Positions 1 through 6,815 of a DNA stretch of 27,454 nt are shown piece after piece. Source of the stretch: an uncultured Verrucomicrobiota bacterium (GTDB taxonomy: Bacteria > Verrucomicrobiota > Verrucomicrobiae > Verrucomicrobiales > DEV007); NCBI GenBank assembly GCA_902591645.1, contig CACJBM010000022.1, positions 1-27,454 of the forward strand, in the 5' to 3' direction. The notes beneath the pieces are model-generated. The model did no database searches, was not told where the DNA came from, and saw only the letters and a program-made list of their open reading frames with translations. Positions within the stretch are counted from its first letter, which is position 1. The number at the start of each line of letters is the position of its first letter. The position numbers were made by a program, and so were the translations under genes.

Positions 1-840
1 AAAAACTCTTTCGGAACAGGATTCATACCGTCAGTTTATCAGGGCGTTCAATGTCGCTCGAAGGGAGATCCGGTCCTTTATCTTTCAGATCCTAAGGGAA
101 TGAATCGTGACATTCGTCGAAGTTCCCTAGATGCCCTTAAACAACTCAACGAACAAGCCGCGAAAGACTTCGGGCATCCCGAAACATTGACTCGCATTGC
201 ACAATACGAATTAGCTTTCAGAATGCAGATGGCTGTGCCCGAAGTGATGGATATTTCCAAAGAATCGAAAAAAACCCTCGAAGCATATGGAGCTCAGCCA
301 GGAGGATCCAGCTTTGCAAATAATTGCCTCCTTGCGAGACGGCTCACTGAGCAAAATGTTCGATTTGTGCAGTTATTTGACTGGGGATGGGATTTCCATG
401 GCACCAATCCTGGAGAAGACATTCGCGGAGGCCTAACTAACAAATGCGCCAAGACAGACAAACCAATAGCCGCATTGATTAAGGATCTAAAAGAACGGGG
501 ACTATTTGATGAAACATTAATTATCATTGGAGGTGAATTCGGCAGAACCCCTTTCAGGGAAGGTCGGACAGCTGGAGGAAAAGTACTAGGTCGTGATCAT
601 TTCCCGGATGCTTACAGCATGGTCATTGCTGGAGGAGGAGCAAGGGGAGGATATTCACATGGAGAAACAGATGAACTCGGCTTCTCTGTAGCAAAAGACA
701 AAGTTCATGTTCATGATTTTCAAGCAACACTCTTGCATTTGCTAGGATTTGATCACGAAAAACTTACTTACAGATTCCAAGGAAGGGATTACCGTCTCAC
801 TGACGTGCACGGCAAAGTCATTAAAGAAATCGTTACTTAA
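1..840 (+). CDS. DUF1501 family secreted protein, 5' end cut by window edge
   Basis: The frame is open from base 1, so the N-terminus, including any Tat signal, lies outside the window; 279 codons remain. It is a clear paralogue of the complete DUF1501 gene at 10193-11617. Both carry the block LLARRL, the motif GGEFGRTP, a GRDH motif, a Gly-rich AGGG segment and a similar end (VIKEIVT here, VVKEIIS there). DUF1501 proteins have an alkaline phosphatase/sulfatase-like fold and are abundant in Planctomycetota and Verrucomicrobiota, usually exported by Tat and encoded next to a DUF1549/DUF1553 cytochrome-like gene. That partner would lie upstream of this window, which is an inference. The biochemical activity of the family is not established. 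Family call sure; function unknown. Confidence 0.9.
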   Translation, partial: KNSFGTGFIPSVYQGVQCRSKGDPVLYLSDPKGMNRDIRRSSLDALKQLNEQAAKDFGHPETLTRIAQYELAFRMQMAVPEVMDISKESKKTLEAYGAQPGGSSFANNCLLARRLTEQNVRFVQLFDWGWDFHGTNPGEDIRGGLTNKCAKTDKPIAALIKDLKERGLFDETLIIIGGEFGRTPFREGRTAGGKVLGRDHFPDAYSMVIAGGGARGGYSHGETDELGFSVAKDKVHVHDFQATLLHLLGFDHEKLTYRFQGRDYRLTDVHGKVIKEIVT

Positions 841-884
841 TTTCCATACATTTCTTTAAATATCTCCAATGCCCTAGTGAGCAG

Positions 885-928
885 ATTAATAAAAACAATG
901 ATCGTTTTGGTTTATTAATTTTTTTTTT
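885..928 (+). terminator. AT-rich hairpin plus T run after the DUF1501 gene
   Basis: Nine-base perfect arms, ATTAATAAA at 885-893 and TTTATTAAT at 911-919, run directly into ten T at 919-928. The stem is all A-T and the loop region is long, so it is a weak intrinsic terminator at best. Its position, 45 bases after the stop at 840 and before the convergent gene ending at 949, fits termination of the rightward gene. Confidence 0.4.
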
Positions 929-948
929 AAAGCGCCTCGGCAATTAAC

Positions 949-2163
949 TTAGAGAATATCTATAAGAATCGCTGTTGCATTATCCCTTCCTGAGACCTGG
1001 ACCGCACATTCAATAATCGAATCCACATCGGATCCATTTCTCATTAGCTCCTCCAATTCACTATCTAAAATTCCATCAGTAACACCATCCGAACAAATCA
1101 AAAATCGATCTCCTGAATCAAATTTCATTTCCTTAACTTGTGGATCTACAAATTGATTGCCTGCTCCCAATGCCTTATTGAGCATGTTCTTCATAGGATG
1201 GTTCCGAGCTTCATATTCGGAAATCTTCCCCGCCCTCAACATAGCAGCGACTCTCGTATCATCCTCCGTTAATTGAATTAGGCATGATTGACCCGAACTT
1301 TCCTCACGATACCTATAAATCCGAGAGTCCCCTATATGGCTAACCAATAATCGATCTGGAAGCAGCCAGCACATACTCAAAGTCGCACCCATCCCTTTAC
1401 ATTCCGGATATGCATCAGCAAATTTAATCATTTCCGAATTAATGGATTGATAAAGTTCATTAAGAACATTCAAATCCATATTATAACCAGCAACTCCTGA
1501 ACGAAAATGCGCTGGCAATGAACCTGTGATCTTCTCTACAGCAATGCGACTAGCAAACTCCCCTGAACGGGCTCCTCCCATTCCGTCACTAACAGCAAAA
1601 ATAAGGTCAGACTCTTCAAGTGAAACCGATCCTTTGGATCCCAAAAAATGAACCCCTTCACAATCAAGTGACAAGGCAAGAAACTCATCTTCATTCTTCT
1701 TTCTGAACCTACCGACATCTGTCTTGCAATTCCATTCAACGACCACATCAGCTTCCACCTCTTTACTTCCATCAATTTTAGATTTCTCTTCGCCTAAAAT
1801 AGTCGCGAACTCAAAATCAATGATGCAAAATTGACCATCGGATGGCCTGTAAGTTATATTCCGTAAATAAGGGTCTTCATGCCGCACTCCATATGTCTCA
1901 AGGCGCTGAAAAATTTCTTGGGTTTTTTCTTCCCCCATTATCTCTACTTTCTTACCGACATTACTTGTAATAATTTTCAATAAATCACGATCTGATTCGA
2001 GTAATCGAGGCACAAATTCACAACCTCTTCTTTCAAGAAATTCCAAAACTTTAACTTCGGTTGTAAACCGCTCTTCGGCTTTCGGGCCTCTGAAAATTTT
2101 GTGCACTCTCCCATCAAAACCAATATTAACTAGTGATCGCTGAGTGTTCTTTTCTTCCCTCAT
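949..2163 (-). CDS. protein-kinase-like domain fused to PP2C Ser/Thr phosphatase
   Basis: 404 residues, no signal peptide or membrane segment, so cytoplasmic. Residues 150-404 form a complete PP2C (PPM) phosphatase: KKNEDE (155-160), SDGMGG (192-197), GMGATL (257-262), HIGDSRIYRY (276-285), CSDGVTDG (357-364) and GRDNAT (392-397). These supply the metal-binding aspartates of a Mn/Mg-dependent phosphoserine/threonine phosphatase. Residues about 12-125 resemble a minimal kinase fold: candidate Lys22, helix-C Glu36, a catalytic-loop pattern HEDPYLRN (His95, Asp97, Asn102) and DFE (Asp116), close to the HxDxxxxN/DFE layout of Bud32/RIO-type kinases. Whether the kinase part is active is inference. 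It is transcribed divergently from glnII across a 255-base control region. There is no Shine-Dalgarno before the ATG. Phosphatase call firm, kinase call moderate. Confidence 0.85.
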   Translation of the reverse strand: MREEKNTQRSLVNIGFDGRVHKIFRGPKAEERFTTEVKVLEFLERRGCEFVPRLLESDRDLLKIITSNVGKKVEIMGEEKTQEIFQRLETYGVRHEDPYLRNITYRPSDGQFCIIDFEFATILGEEKSKIDGSKEVEADVVVEWNCKTDVGRFRKKNEDEFLALSLDCEGVHFLGSKGSVSLEESDLIFAVSDGMGGARSGEFASRIAVEKITGSLPAHFRSGVAGYNMDLNVLNELYQSINSEMIKFADAYPECKGMGATLSMCWLLPDRLLVSHIGDSRIYRYREESSGQSCLIQLTEDDTRVAAMLRAGKISEYEARNHPMKNMLNKALGAGNQFVDPQVKEMKFDSGDRFLICSDGVTDGILDSELEELMRNGSDVDSIIECAVQVSGRDNATAILIDIL

Positions 2164-2186
2164 AAATATTAATATTAAGGACTTAG

Positions 2187-2213
2187 ATTGCCTAATAGCT
2201 ATGTATTAGCAAT
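2187..2213. promoter_or_regulatory. imperfect inverted repeat upstream of the sigma-54 promoter
   Basis: ATTGC-C-TAATA (2187-2197) and TATTAGCAAT (2204-2213) pair with one bulged C around a six-base centre. The centre sits about 128 bases before the predicted glnII transcription start, a usual distance for an enhancer site of a sigma-54 activator. It is also 24-50 bases upstream of the divergent kinase/PP2C gene, which it could equally serve. It does not match the enterobacterial NtrC consensus. Confidence 0.3.
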
Positions 2214-2300
2214 TTAGTATTTATAAGAAAAATCCAAGGAAAATATTATAATTAAGAAATGTTGATTCCTTTGATATCTTTAATTAAAGAAAATGGACAT

Positions 2301-2317
2301 TTGGCACGCAGTCTGCT
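2301..2317 (+). promoter_or_regulatory. sigma-54 (RpoN) promoter of glnII
   Basis: TTGGCACGCAGTCTGCT matches the sigma-54 consensus YTGGCACGNNNNTTGCW at every defined position except one (C at 2313 for T). The invariant GG (2303-2304) and GC (2315-2316) have the obligatory ten-base spacing, placing them at -25/-24 and -13/-12. The predicted start is near 2328, giving a leader of about 91 bases. Sigma-54 control of glutamine synthetase genes is well established in Proteobacteria. An RpoN and a partner activator must be encoded elsewhere. Confidence 0.75.
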
Positions 2318-2335
2318 TTTCTAATTAATTCTCTA

Positions 2336-2356
2336 TCCATACGAAATTCGTATGGA
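2336..2356. promoter_or_regulatory. perfect 10-bp palindrome just downstream of predicted glnII start
   Basis: TCCATACGAA (2336-2345) is followed by one base (A 2346) and its exact reverse complement TTCGTATGGA (2347-2356). From the sigma-54 promoter it covers about +9 to +29 of the transcript, 62 bases before the glnII ATG. It could be an operator for a dimeric repressor, or, as RNA, a hairpin with a loop of about seven bases. No poly-T follows, so it is not an intrinsic terminator. Confidence 0.6.
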
Positions 2357-2418
2357 CAGTCAAGCAAGTTGCATTTAGCACTAAAAAATACCCTGATAAA
2401 ACAACCTACATAAAAAAA

Positions 2419-3429
2419 ATGGCAAAATACAAACTCGAATATCTATGGTTAGACGGCTACACCCCCGTTCCTAACGTAAGAGGTAAAACAAGAATCGGTG
2501 ATCACGATGAATTTCCAACCCTAAAAGATTTACCTGAATGGGGGTTTGACGGATCCTCAACACAGCAAGCAGAAGGCGGTGACTCTGACTGTATCCTGAA
2601 GCCCGTTGCAATTTATGCTGATGCTGGGCGCTCAGGAAATGCAGCGCTCGTAATGTGCGAAGTAATGCTTCCAGACGGAAAACCTCACCCATCGAATGCA
2701 CGTGCTAACATCATTGATGACCCTGGCGCATGGTTCGGCTTTGAACAGGAATATTTCCTTGAACAAGATGGTCGTCCTCTTGGTTGGCCTGAGACAGGAT
2801 ATCCTGACCCTCAAGGCGAATACTATACTGGAGTTGGATACAATAACGTTGGTGACATCGCACGAACCATAGTTGATGAGCACCTTGACCTGTGCCTCGC
2901 TGCAGGAATTAATCACGAAGGCATCAACGCAGAAGTGGCTAAAGGACAATGGGAATTTCAGATCTTTGGTAAAGGTTCCAAAAATTGCGCCGACCAAATG
3001 TGGGTAGCTCGTTATCTTCTTCTACGCTGTGCGGAAAAATATGGCGTTGATGTTAATTTCCATTGCAAGCCATTCGAAGGCGATTGGAATGGTTCTGGAA
3101 TGCATTGTAACTTCTCAACTGATAAGTTACGTGACGAAGGTGGAGAAGGTTACTTTAAATCTCTCATGGATGCGTTCGAAAAGAACAGAGAAGCTCACAT
3201 TGCAGCCTATGGGCCTGACAATCACATGAGGTTAACTGGACTCCACGAAACACAGTCAATAGACAAATTCAGTTGGGGAGTCGCTGACCGTGGTGCATCA
3301 ATTCGCGTTCCTCACGCATTTATTAAGGATGGGCACAAAGGCTATCTAGAAGATCGTAGACCAAACTCACAAGGTGATCCTTATGCGATTGCCTCAAGAG
3401 TTCTGCAAACAATTGCAGAAGTAGGTTAA
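2419..3429 (+). CDS. glnII: glutamine synthetase type II (GSII, eukaryote-type)
   Basis: ATP-dependent ligation of ammonium to glutamate to give glutamine, in the cytoplasm. The length of 336 residues fits GSII (about 330-370) and not the 450-470 residues of GSI or the roughly 700 of GSIII. GSII hallmarks are visible: WLDGY (10-14), WGFDGSSTQQA (41-51), FEQEYFL with metal-binding glutamates (108-114), INHEGINAEV (164-173), GQWEFQ (176-181), GDWNGSGMH with the ammonium/glutamate-site segment (221-229) and DRGASIRVP near the C-terminus. GSII is not adenylylated like GSI, so control is expected at transcription. That agrees with the sigma-54 promoter and palindrome upstream and a strong terminator downstream, which make it a monocistronic unit. 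The ATG is preceded by A-rich sequence without a Shine-Dalgarno. Confidence 0.95.
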   Translation: MAKYKLEYLWLDGYTPVPNVRGKTRIGDHDEFPTLKDLPEWGFDGSSTQQAEGGDSDCILKPVAIYADAGRSGNAALVMCEVMLPDGKPHPSNARANIIDDPGAWFGFEQEYFLEQDGRPLGWPETGYPDPQGEYYTGVGYNNVGDIARTIVDEHLDLCLAAGINHEGINAEVAKGQWEFQIFGKGSKNCADQMWVARYLLLRCAEKYGVDVNFHCKPFEGDWNGSGMHCNFSTDKLRDEGGEGYFKSLMDAFEKNREAHIAAYGPDNHMRLTGLHETQSIDKFSWGVADRGASIRVPHAFIKDGHKGYLEDRRPNSQGDPYAIASRVLQTIAEVG

Positions 3430-3451
3430 AGACCTAACATAGTATCACATG

Positions 3452-3489
3452 AAAACCGCCGCCTTTAATTAGGTGGCGGTTTTTTATTT
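3452..3489 (+). terminator. intrinsic terminator of glnII
   Basis: AACCGCCGCCT (3454-3464), loop TTAATT, and AGGTGGCGGTT (3471-3481) form an 11-bp GC-rich stem with one G-T pair, followed by TTTTTATTTT. A run of A precedes the stem, so it may also work for the convergent sulfatase gene ending at 3541. Confidence 0.9.
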
Positions 3490-3540
3490 TTATAAGATCG
3501 GTTCAGGGGCCGATAAAAAATATGTCCTTGCAAATCAAAA

Positions 3541-5415
3541 CTAGCCTTTCTTTCGTTTCTTTTTCTTTAAAGGAACTGATGTTTTTTTATTGGATAAATA
3601 GGCAACACGCGCTTCGACGTAACGTCCATCATGATTAACATCTTTCATAGATAATTCATTGAATTTGAAACCTGAAGGTCCATCATGAAGTAACACAGCC
3701 GTATTAAGAATGAGATTGGTTTCAACAGCCATCGTGGACATCTTTAAAGCCTTTTTAATGGCAGGCCTAGGATCCTTTTCACCCGTAAGACCTAAGAATT
3801 CCGCTGCTCGGCAACGCACTAATGGTTCCAAATCATTATCTGCTATCTTTGCTATCAAGCGAACCTGTTCACTAGTGATCTCTCGATGTGAGCTAGCGAC
3901 GATGCATCCCCAATAACGGGACCAAGAATCATCGGAAATCAAAGCCTCTTTTATTTGATCCTGAACTTCCTTGTACGGCCTTAGTTGTAAATCTGCAATG
4001 CCTACAAGCTTGTTAATGTGATCTGATTTACCTTTCCCGTATTTTACCGGATTCTTCATAGCCTCCTTCAACATTATCGGCTCAGGAAAGAAACTAAGAT
4101 CATTAATTTCACGCAGCTCTGAACTCATGAGTTCACGCATTTCATCAAGGACTTTGGTGTAACTAGGGTCACTGGCAAGGTTACGGGTTTCATGGGGATC
4201 AACCTCAACGTCATAGAGAGCTTCTGCTGGCCTCGTTTCAAAGAATTGTCTCTGAACAGCATTAAGTTTTCCTTTCTGATAAAGCTGACGCCATTCCTCA
4301 AAGGCAAGCTGCCTGTATCGATAATCATTCTGCAAAGCATCAAAATTAAATGGCTGAAAGTTCCTCTGGTAGCTATATTTTCCCTTTCTCATCCATCGAA
4401 CAAAATCATACTTTTCATCAAATCTATCAGCATAATTGAAAGTATAATTTCGTGTCCGAGCACCTTGCCCAAGAAATGGTCTTCCATCTATACCATCCGG
4501 AATCTCAGCCCCGGCAAGATTTAGGATTGTCGGCCCAAAGTCTACAAATTCGACGAAACCTTTCTCACGATGCCCTGACTCGGATTTGACTAGGTGACTA
4601 AAATTTTTCGGTACACGTACCACTAATGGAACATGAAGCCCGCTCTCGTAAGCATATCCTTTGCTTCTAGGTAAAACACCCCCATGGTCCCCAAAGTAAA
4701 AAACAAATGTATCTTCAAGTAAATTATCCTTCTCAAGCTCATCAATCACTTTCCCAACAATGTCATCAATTTTGACCAGATTATCCAAATACTTTGCATG
4801 GGTGTATCTGAAGGTAGGAGTATCAGGATGATAGGGAGCGAGCCGCACAGAATCAGGGTCATGTTTTGTTGGATGACTTTTCATTGCTCGGTCAGTAAAA
4901 TGCAATGAACTCTCATGAGAGCTGGCATAACTAGCCTTATGGAAAAAAGGCTGGCCTGCATTTCTTTTTTTCCAGTGCGCCTTCCCAGAAGATTCATGCC
5001 AAACTCCTTTTCCCGGAACTGCGTTATAATCAGTCTTGGATCGATTCGTCGTATAGTACCCCTTATCACGAAGATAGGATGGGAACATTCGTACCCCTTC
5101 AGGCATTGGCGCCATGGAAGTCTTCCGATGATACTGTGTCCCTATCCTTGGTGCATAACATCCGCTAATTAGTGTTGATCGAGCAACAGAACAAACCGGT
5201 GCATTGGAAAAAGCATTGTCATAGGTTATCCCATGTTTAGCCATTTTTTTGATATTTGGCGTATCAGCACCATCTGGAAAAAAATGATCAAGATAATGGA
5301 TTGAATTATCCTCAGAAATAATCCAAACAAAATTCGGTTGCTGAGCAGCATTTGCCCATACCGCCATTTTCATTATTGAAAATAATATAATAAACAATCT
5401 CATAAGCATAAACAT
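3541..5415 (-). CDS. secreted type I sulfatase with C-terminal HEAT-like region
   Basis: 624 residues. A signal peptide covers about 1-24 (hydrophobic run ending ANA before QQPNF). Met5 (ATG at 5403) is an equally good or better start. The alkaline-phosphatase-type sulfatase core follows: SEDNS metal motif (34-38), active-site segment PVCSVARSTLISG with Cys75 as the formylglycine candidate, and GDHGG (Asp243, His244). The middle position of the CxPxR or CxAxR core is Val here, though I recall this form from a subfamily common in PVC bacteria. Residues about 460-570 look like alpha-helical HEAT repeats, and the protein ends in a Lys-rich tail (KKKKRKKG). Expected role: hydrolysis of sulfate esters on polysaccharides outside the cytoplasm, substrate not readable. 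It is divergent from the PQQ-type gene at 5549 with a shared 133-base promoter region. Confidence 0.88.
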   Translation of the reverse strand: MFMLMRLFIILFSIMKMAVWANAAQQPNFVWIISEDNSIHYLDHFFPDGADTPNIKKMAKHGITYDNAFSNAPVCSVARSTLISGCYAPRIGTQYHRKTSMAPMPEGVRMFPSYLRDKGYYTTNRSKTDYNAVPGKGVWHESSGKAHWKKRNAGQPFFHKASYASSHESSLHFTDRAMKSHPTKHDPDSVRLAPYHPDTPTFRYTHAKYLDNLVKIDDIVGKVIDELEKDNLLEDTFVFYFGDHGGVLPRSKGYAYESGLHVPLVVRVPKNFSHLVKSESGHREKGFVEFVDFGPTILNLAGAEIPDGIDGRPFLGQGARTRNYTFNYADRFDEKYDFVRWMRKGKYSYQRNFQPFNFDALQNDYRYRQLAFEEWRQLYQKGKLNAVQRQFFETRPAEALYDVEVDPHETRNLASDPSYTKVLDEMRELMSSELREINDLSFFPEPIMLKEAMKNPVKYGKGKSDHINKLVGIADLQLRPYKEVQDQIKEALISDDSWSRYWGCIVASSHREITSEQVRLIAKIADNDLEPLVRCRAAEFLGLTGEKDPRPAIKKALKMSTMAVETNLILNTAVLLHDGPSGFKFNELSMKDVNHDGRYVEARVAYLSNKKTSVPLKKKKRKKG

Positions 5416-5548
5416 AAGCTAAAATTGAACTTAAAAGTAATCATTTCCATCAACATTTAATGAGATCAACGGTTAGGATTGATAATGAATAGTGTTCGGC
5501 TTATTATTTTTATCAAGACCAATTCAGAGTATTGAACATAAAATAATC

Positions 5549-6781
5549 ATGAAATATTTAATTATCCCTGCACTAAGCCTGACCCTACTTTCATTTGCTC
5601 AAGCTCAAAAAGATTGGCCTCGGTGGAGAGGCCCTAGTCTCAATGACCATTCACCAGATACCGGCCTACTAAAGAAATGGCCGAAAGAAGGGCCTGAACA
5701 GATTTGGTTGTATAAAAATGCCGGAGTCGGTTACTCAGGTCCAGCAATTTCAGATAATAAGCTATTCACAATGGGAGAAAGGGAAGGCGAAATATATTTA
5801 ATCGCCATCAGTACTGAAAGCGGCAAGGAAATCTGGAGTAAAAAATTCGGCAAAGGATTCAAAAATAATTGGGGAAACGGCCCAAGGGGCACTCCAACAA
5901 TTGACCAAGACAGGGTATACGTATTAGGACCGAATGGAGAGGTCGCTTGCATAAAAACCAAGGACGGATCAATCGTTTGGATCGTTGATCTTGTCGATCA
6001 ATTTGGCGGGAAAGTTCCGTTCTGGGGATATAGCGAATCAGTTTTAATTGATGGGAAAAAAGTCGTGTGTACACCAGGCGGAAAAAAAGGAGCCATAGTG
6101 GCACTCGACAAATTAACCGGAAAGAAATTATGGCAAAGTGAAAAGCTTAATGACAGCGCGCAGTACTCTTCAATTATACCAATCACTCATGAAGGGAAAT
6201 CTCAGTATGTGCAATTATTCATGAAAACACTTGCCGGGATAGATTCTAACAATGGAAAACTACTATGGAAAACTGACTGGAACGGTAGGACAGCAGTTAT
6301 TCCAACTCCCATATACAAAGATAGCAAAATTTATATCAGCTCAGGTTATGGCGTAGGCTGCAAAATGATAAGACTGGAAAAAGGAGGAAAAGTTGAAGAA
6401 GAATACAGCAATGACACTATAATAAACCATCATGGTGGAGTCATTCTCATCGGGGATCACTTATATGGTCATTCAGACAGAGGAGGATGGAAGTGTCAGA
6501 ACTTTGCTACTGGCGAGGAACTTTGGAGATCAAAAGATCTCGGCAAAGGAGCAATTCATTACGCGGATGGCATGCTTTATTGTCTTGGCGAAAGTGACGG
6601 CACAATTGCCCTAGTCAAAGCAAGCCCTAAAGGGTGGACGGAATCAAGCCGCTTCAAGTTGAGCCCTCAGACCAAGTTGAGAAAACCATCCGGGAAAATT
6701 TGGACTCACCCAGTAGTTATCGGTGGCAAGCTCTACTTAAGGGATCAAGAAATTATCTATTGCTACAACGTCAAAAGCTAA
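5549..6781 (+). CDS. secreted PQQ-like beta-propeller protein
   Basis: About 410 residues from the ATG at 5549. That start gives a proper signal peptide (MKYLIIPALSLTLLSFAQAQ), whereas the upstream GTG at 5492 would add a charged stretch before it. The mature part opens with WPRWRGP, typical of PVC-group propellers. It continues with repeated blades that end in Trp-containing strands: GKEIWSKKF, DGSIVWIVDL, TGKKLWQSE, NGKLLWKTDW, TGEELWRSKD. This is the PQQ-dehydrogenase/BamB-like repeat family. Many such proteins have no cofactor or enzyme activity demonstrated and may act as periplasmic scaffolds; I see no basis for choosing. It faces the sulfatase gene head to head. Confidence 0.85.
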   Translation: MKYLIIPALSLTLLSFAQAQKDWPRWRGPSLNDHSPDTGLLKKWPKEGPEQIWLYKNAGVGYSGPAISDNKLFTMGEREGEIYLIAISTESGKEIWSKKFGKGFKNNWGNGPRGTPTIDQDRVYVLGPNGEVACIKTKDGSIVWIVDLVDQFGGKVPFWGYSESVLIDGKKVVCTPGGKKGAIVALDKLTGKKLWQSEKLNDSAQYSSIIPITHEGKSQYVQLFMKTLAGIDSNNGKLLWKTDWNGRTAVIPTPIYKDSKIYISSGYGVGCKMIRLEKGGKVEEEYSNDTIINHHGGVILIGDHLYGHSDRGGWKCQNFATGEELWRSKDLGKGAIHYADGMLYCLGESDGTIALVKASPKGWTESSRFKLSPQTKLRKPSGKIWTHPVVIGGKLYLRDQEIIYCYNVKS

Positions 6782-6815
6782 CTTTGGCTCACGGACAATA
6801 TATCCAATAAAATAT

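Noticed and set aside
5492..5548. GTG start 19 codons upstream for the PQQ-like protein
   Set aside because: It would put a charged, non-signal stretch before an otherwise typical signal peptide beginning at the ATG at 5549.
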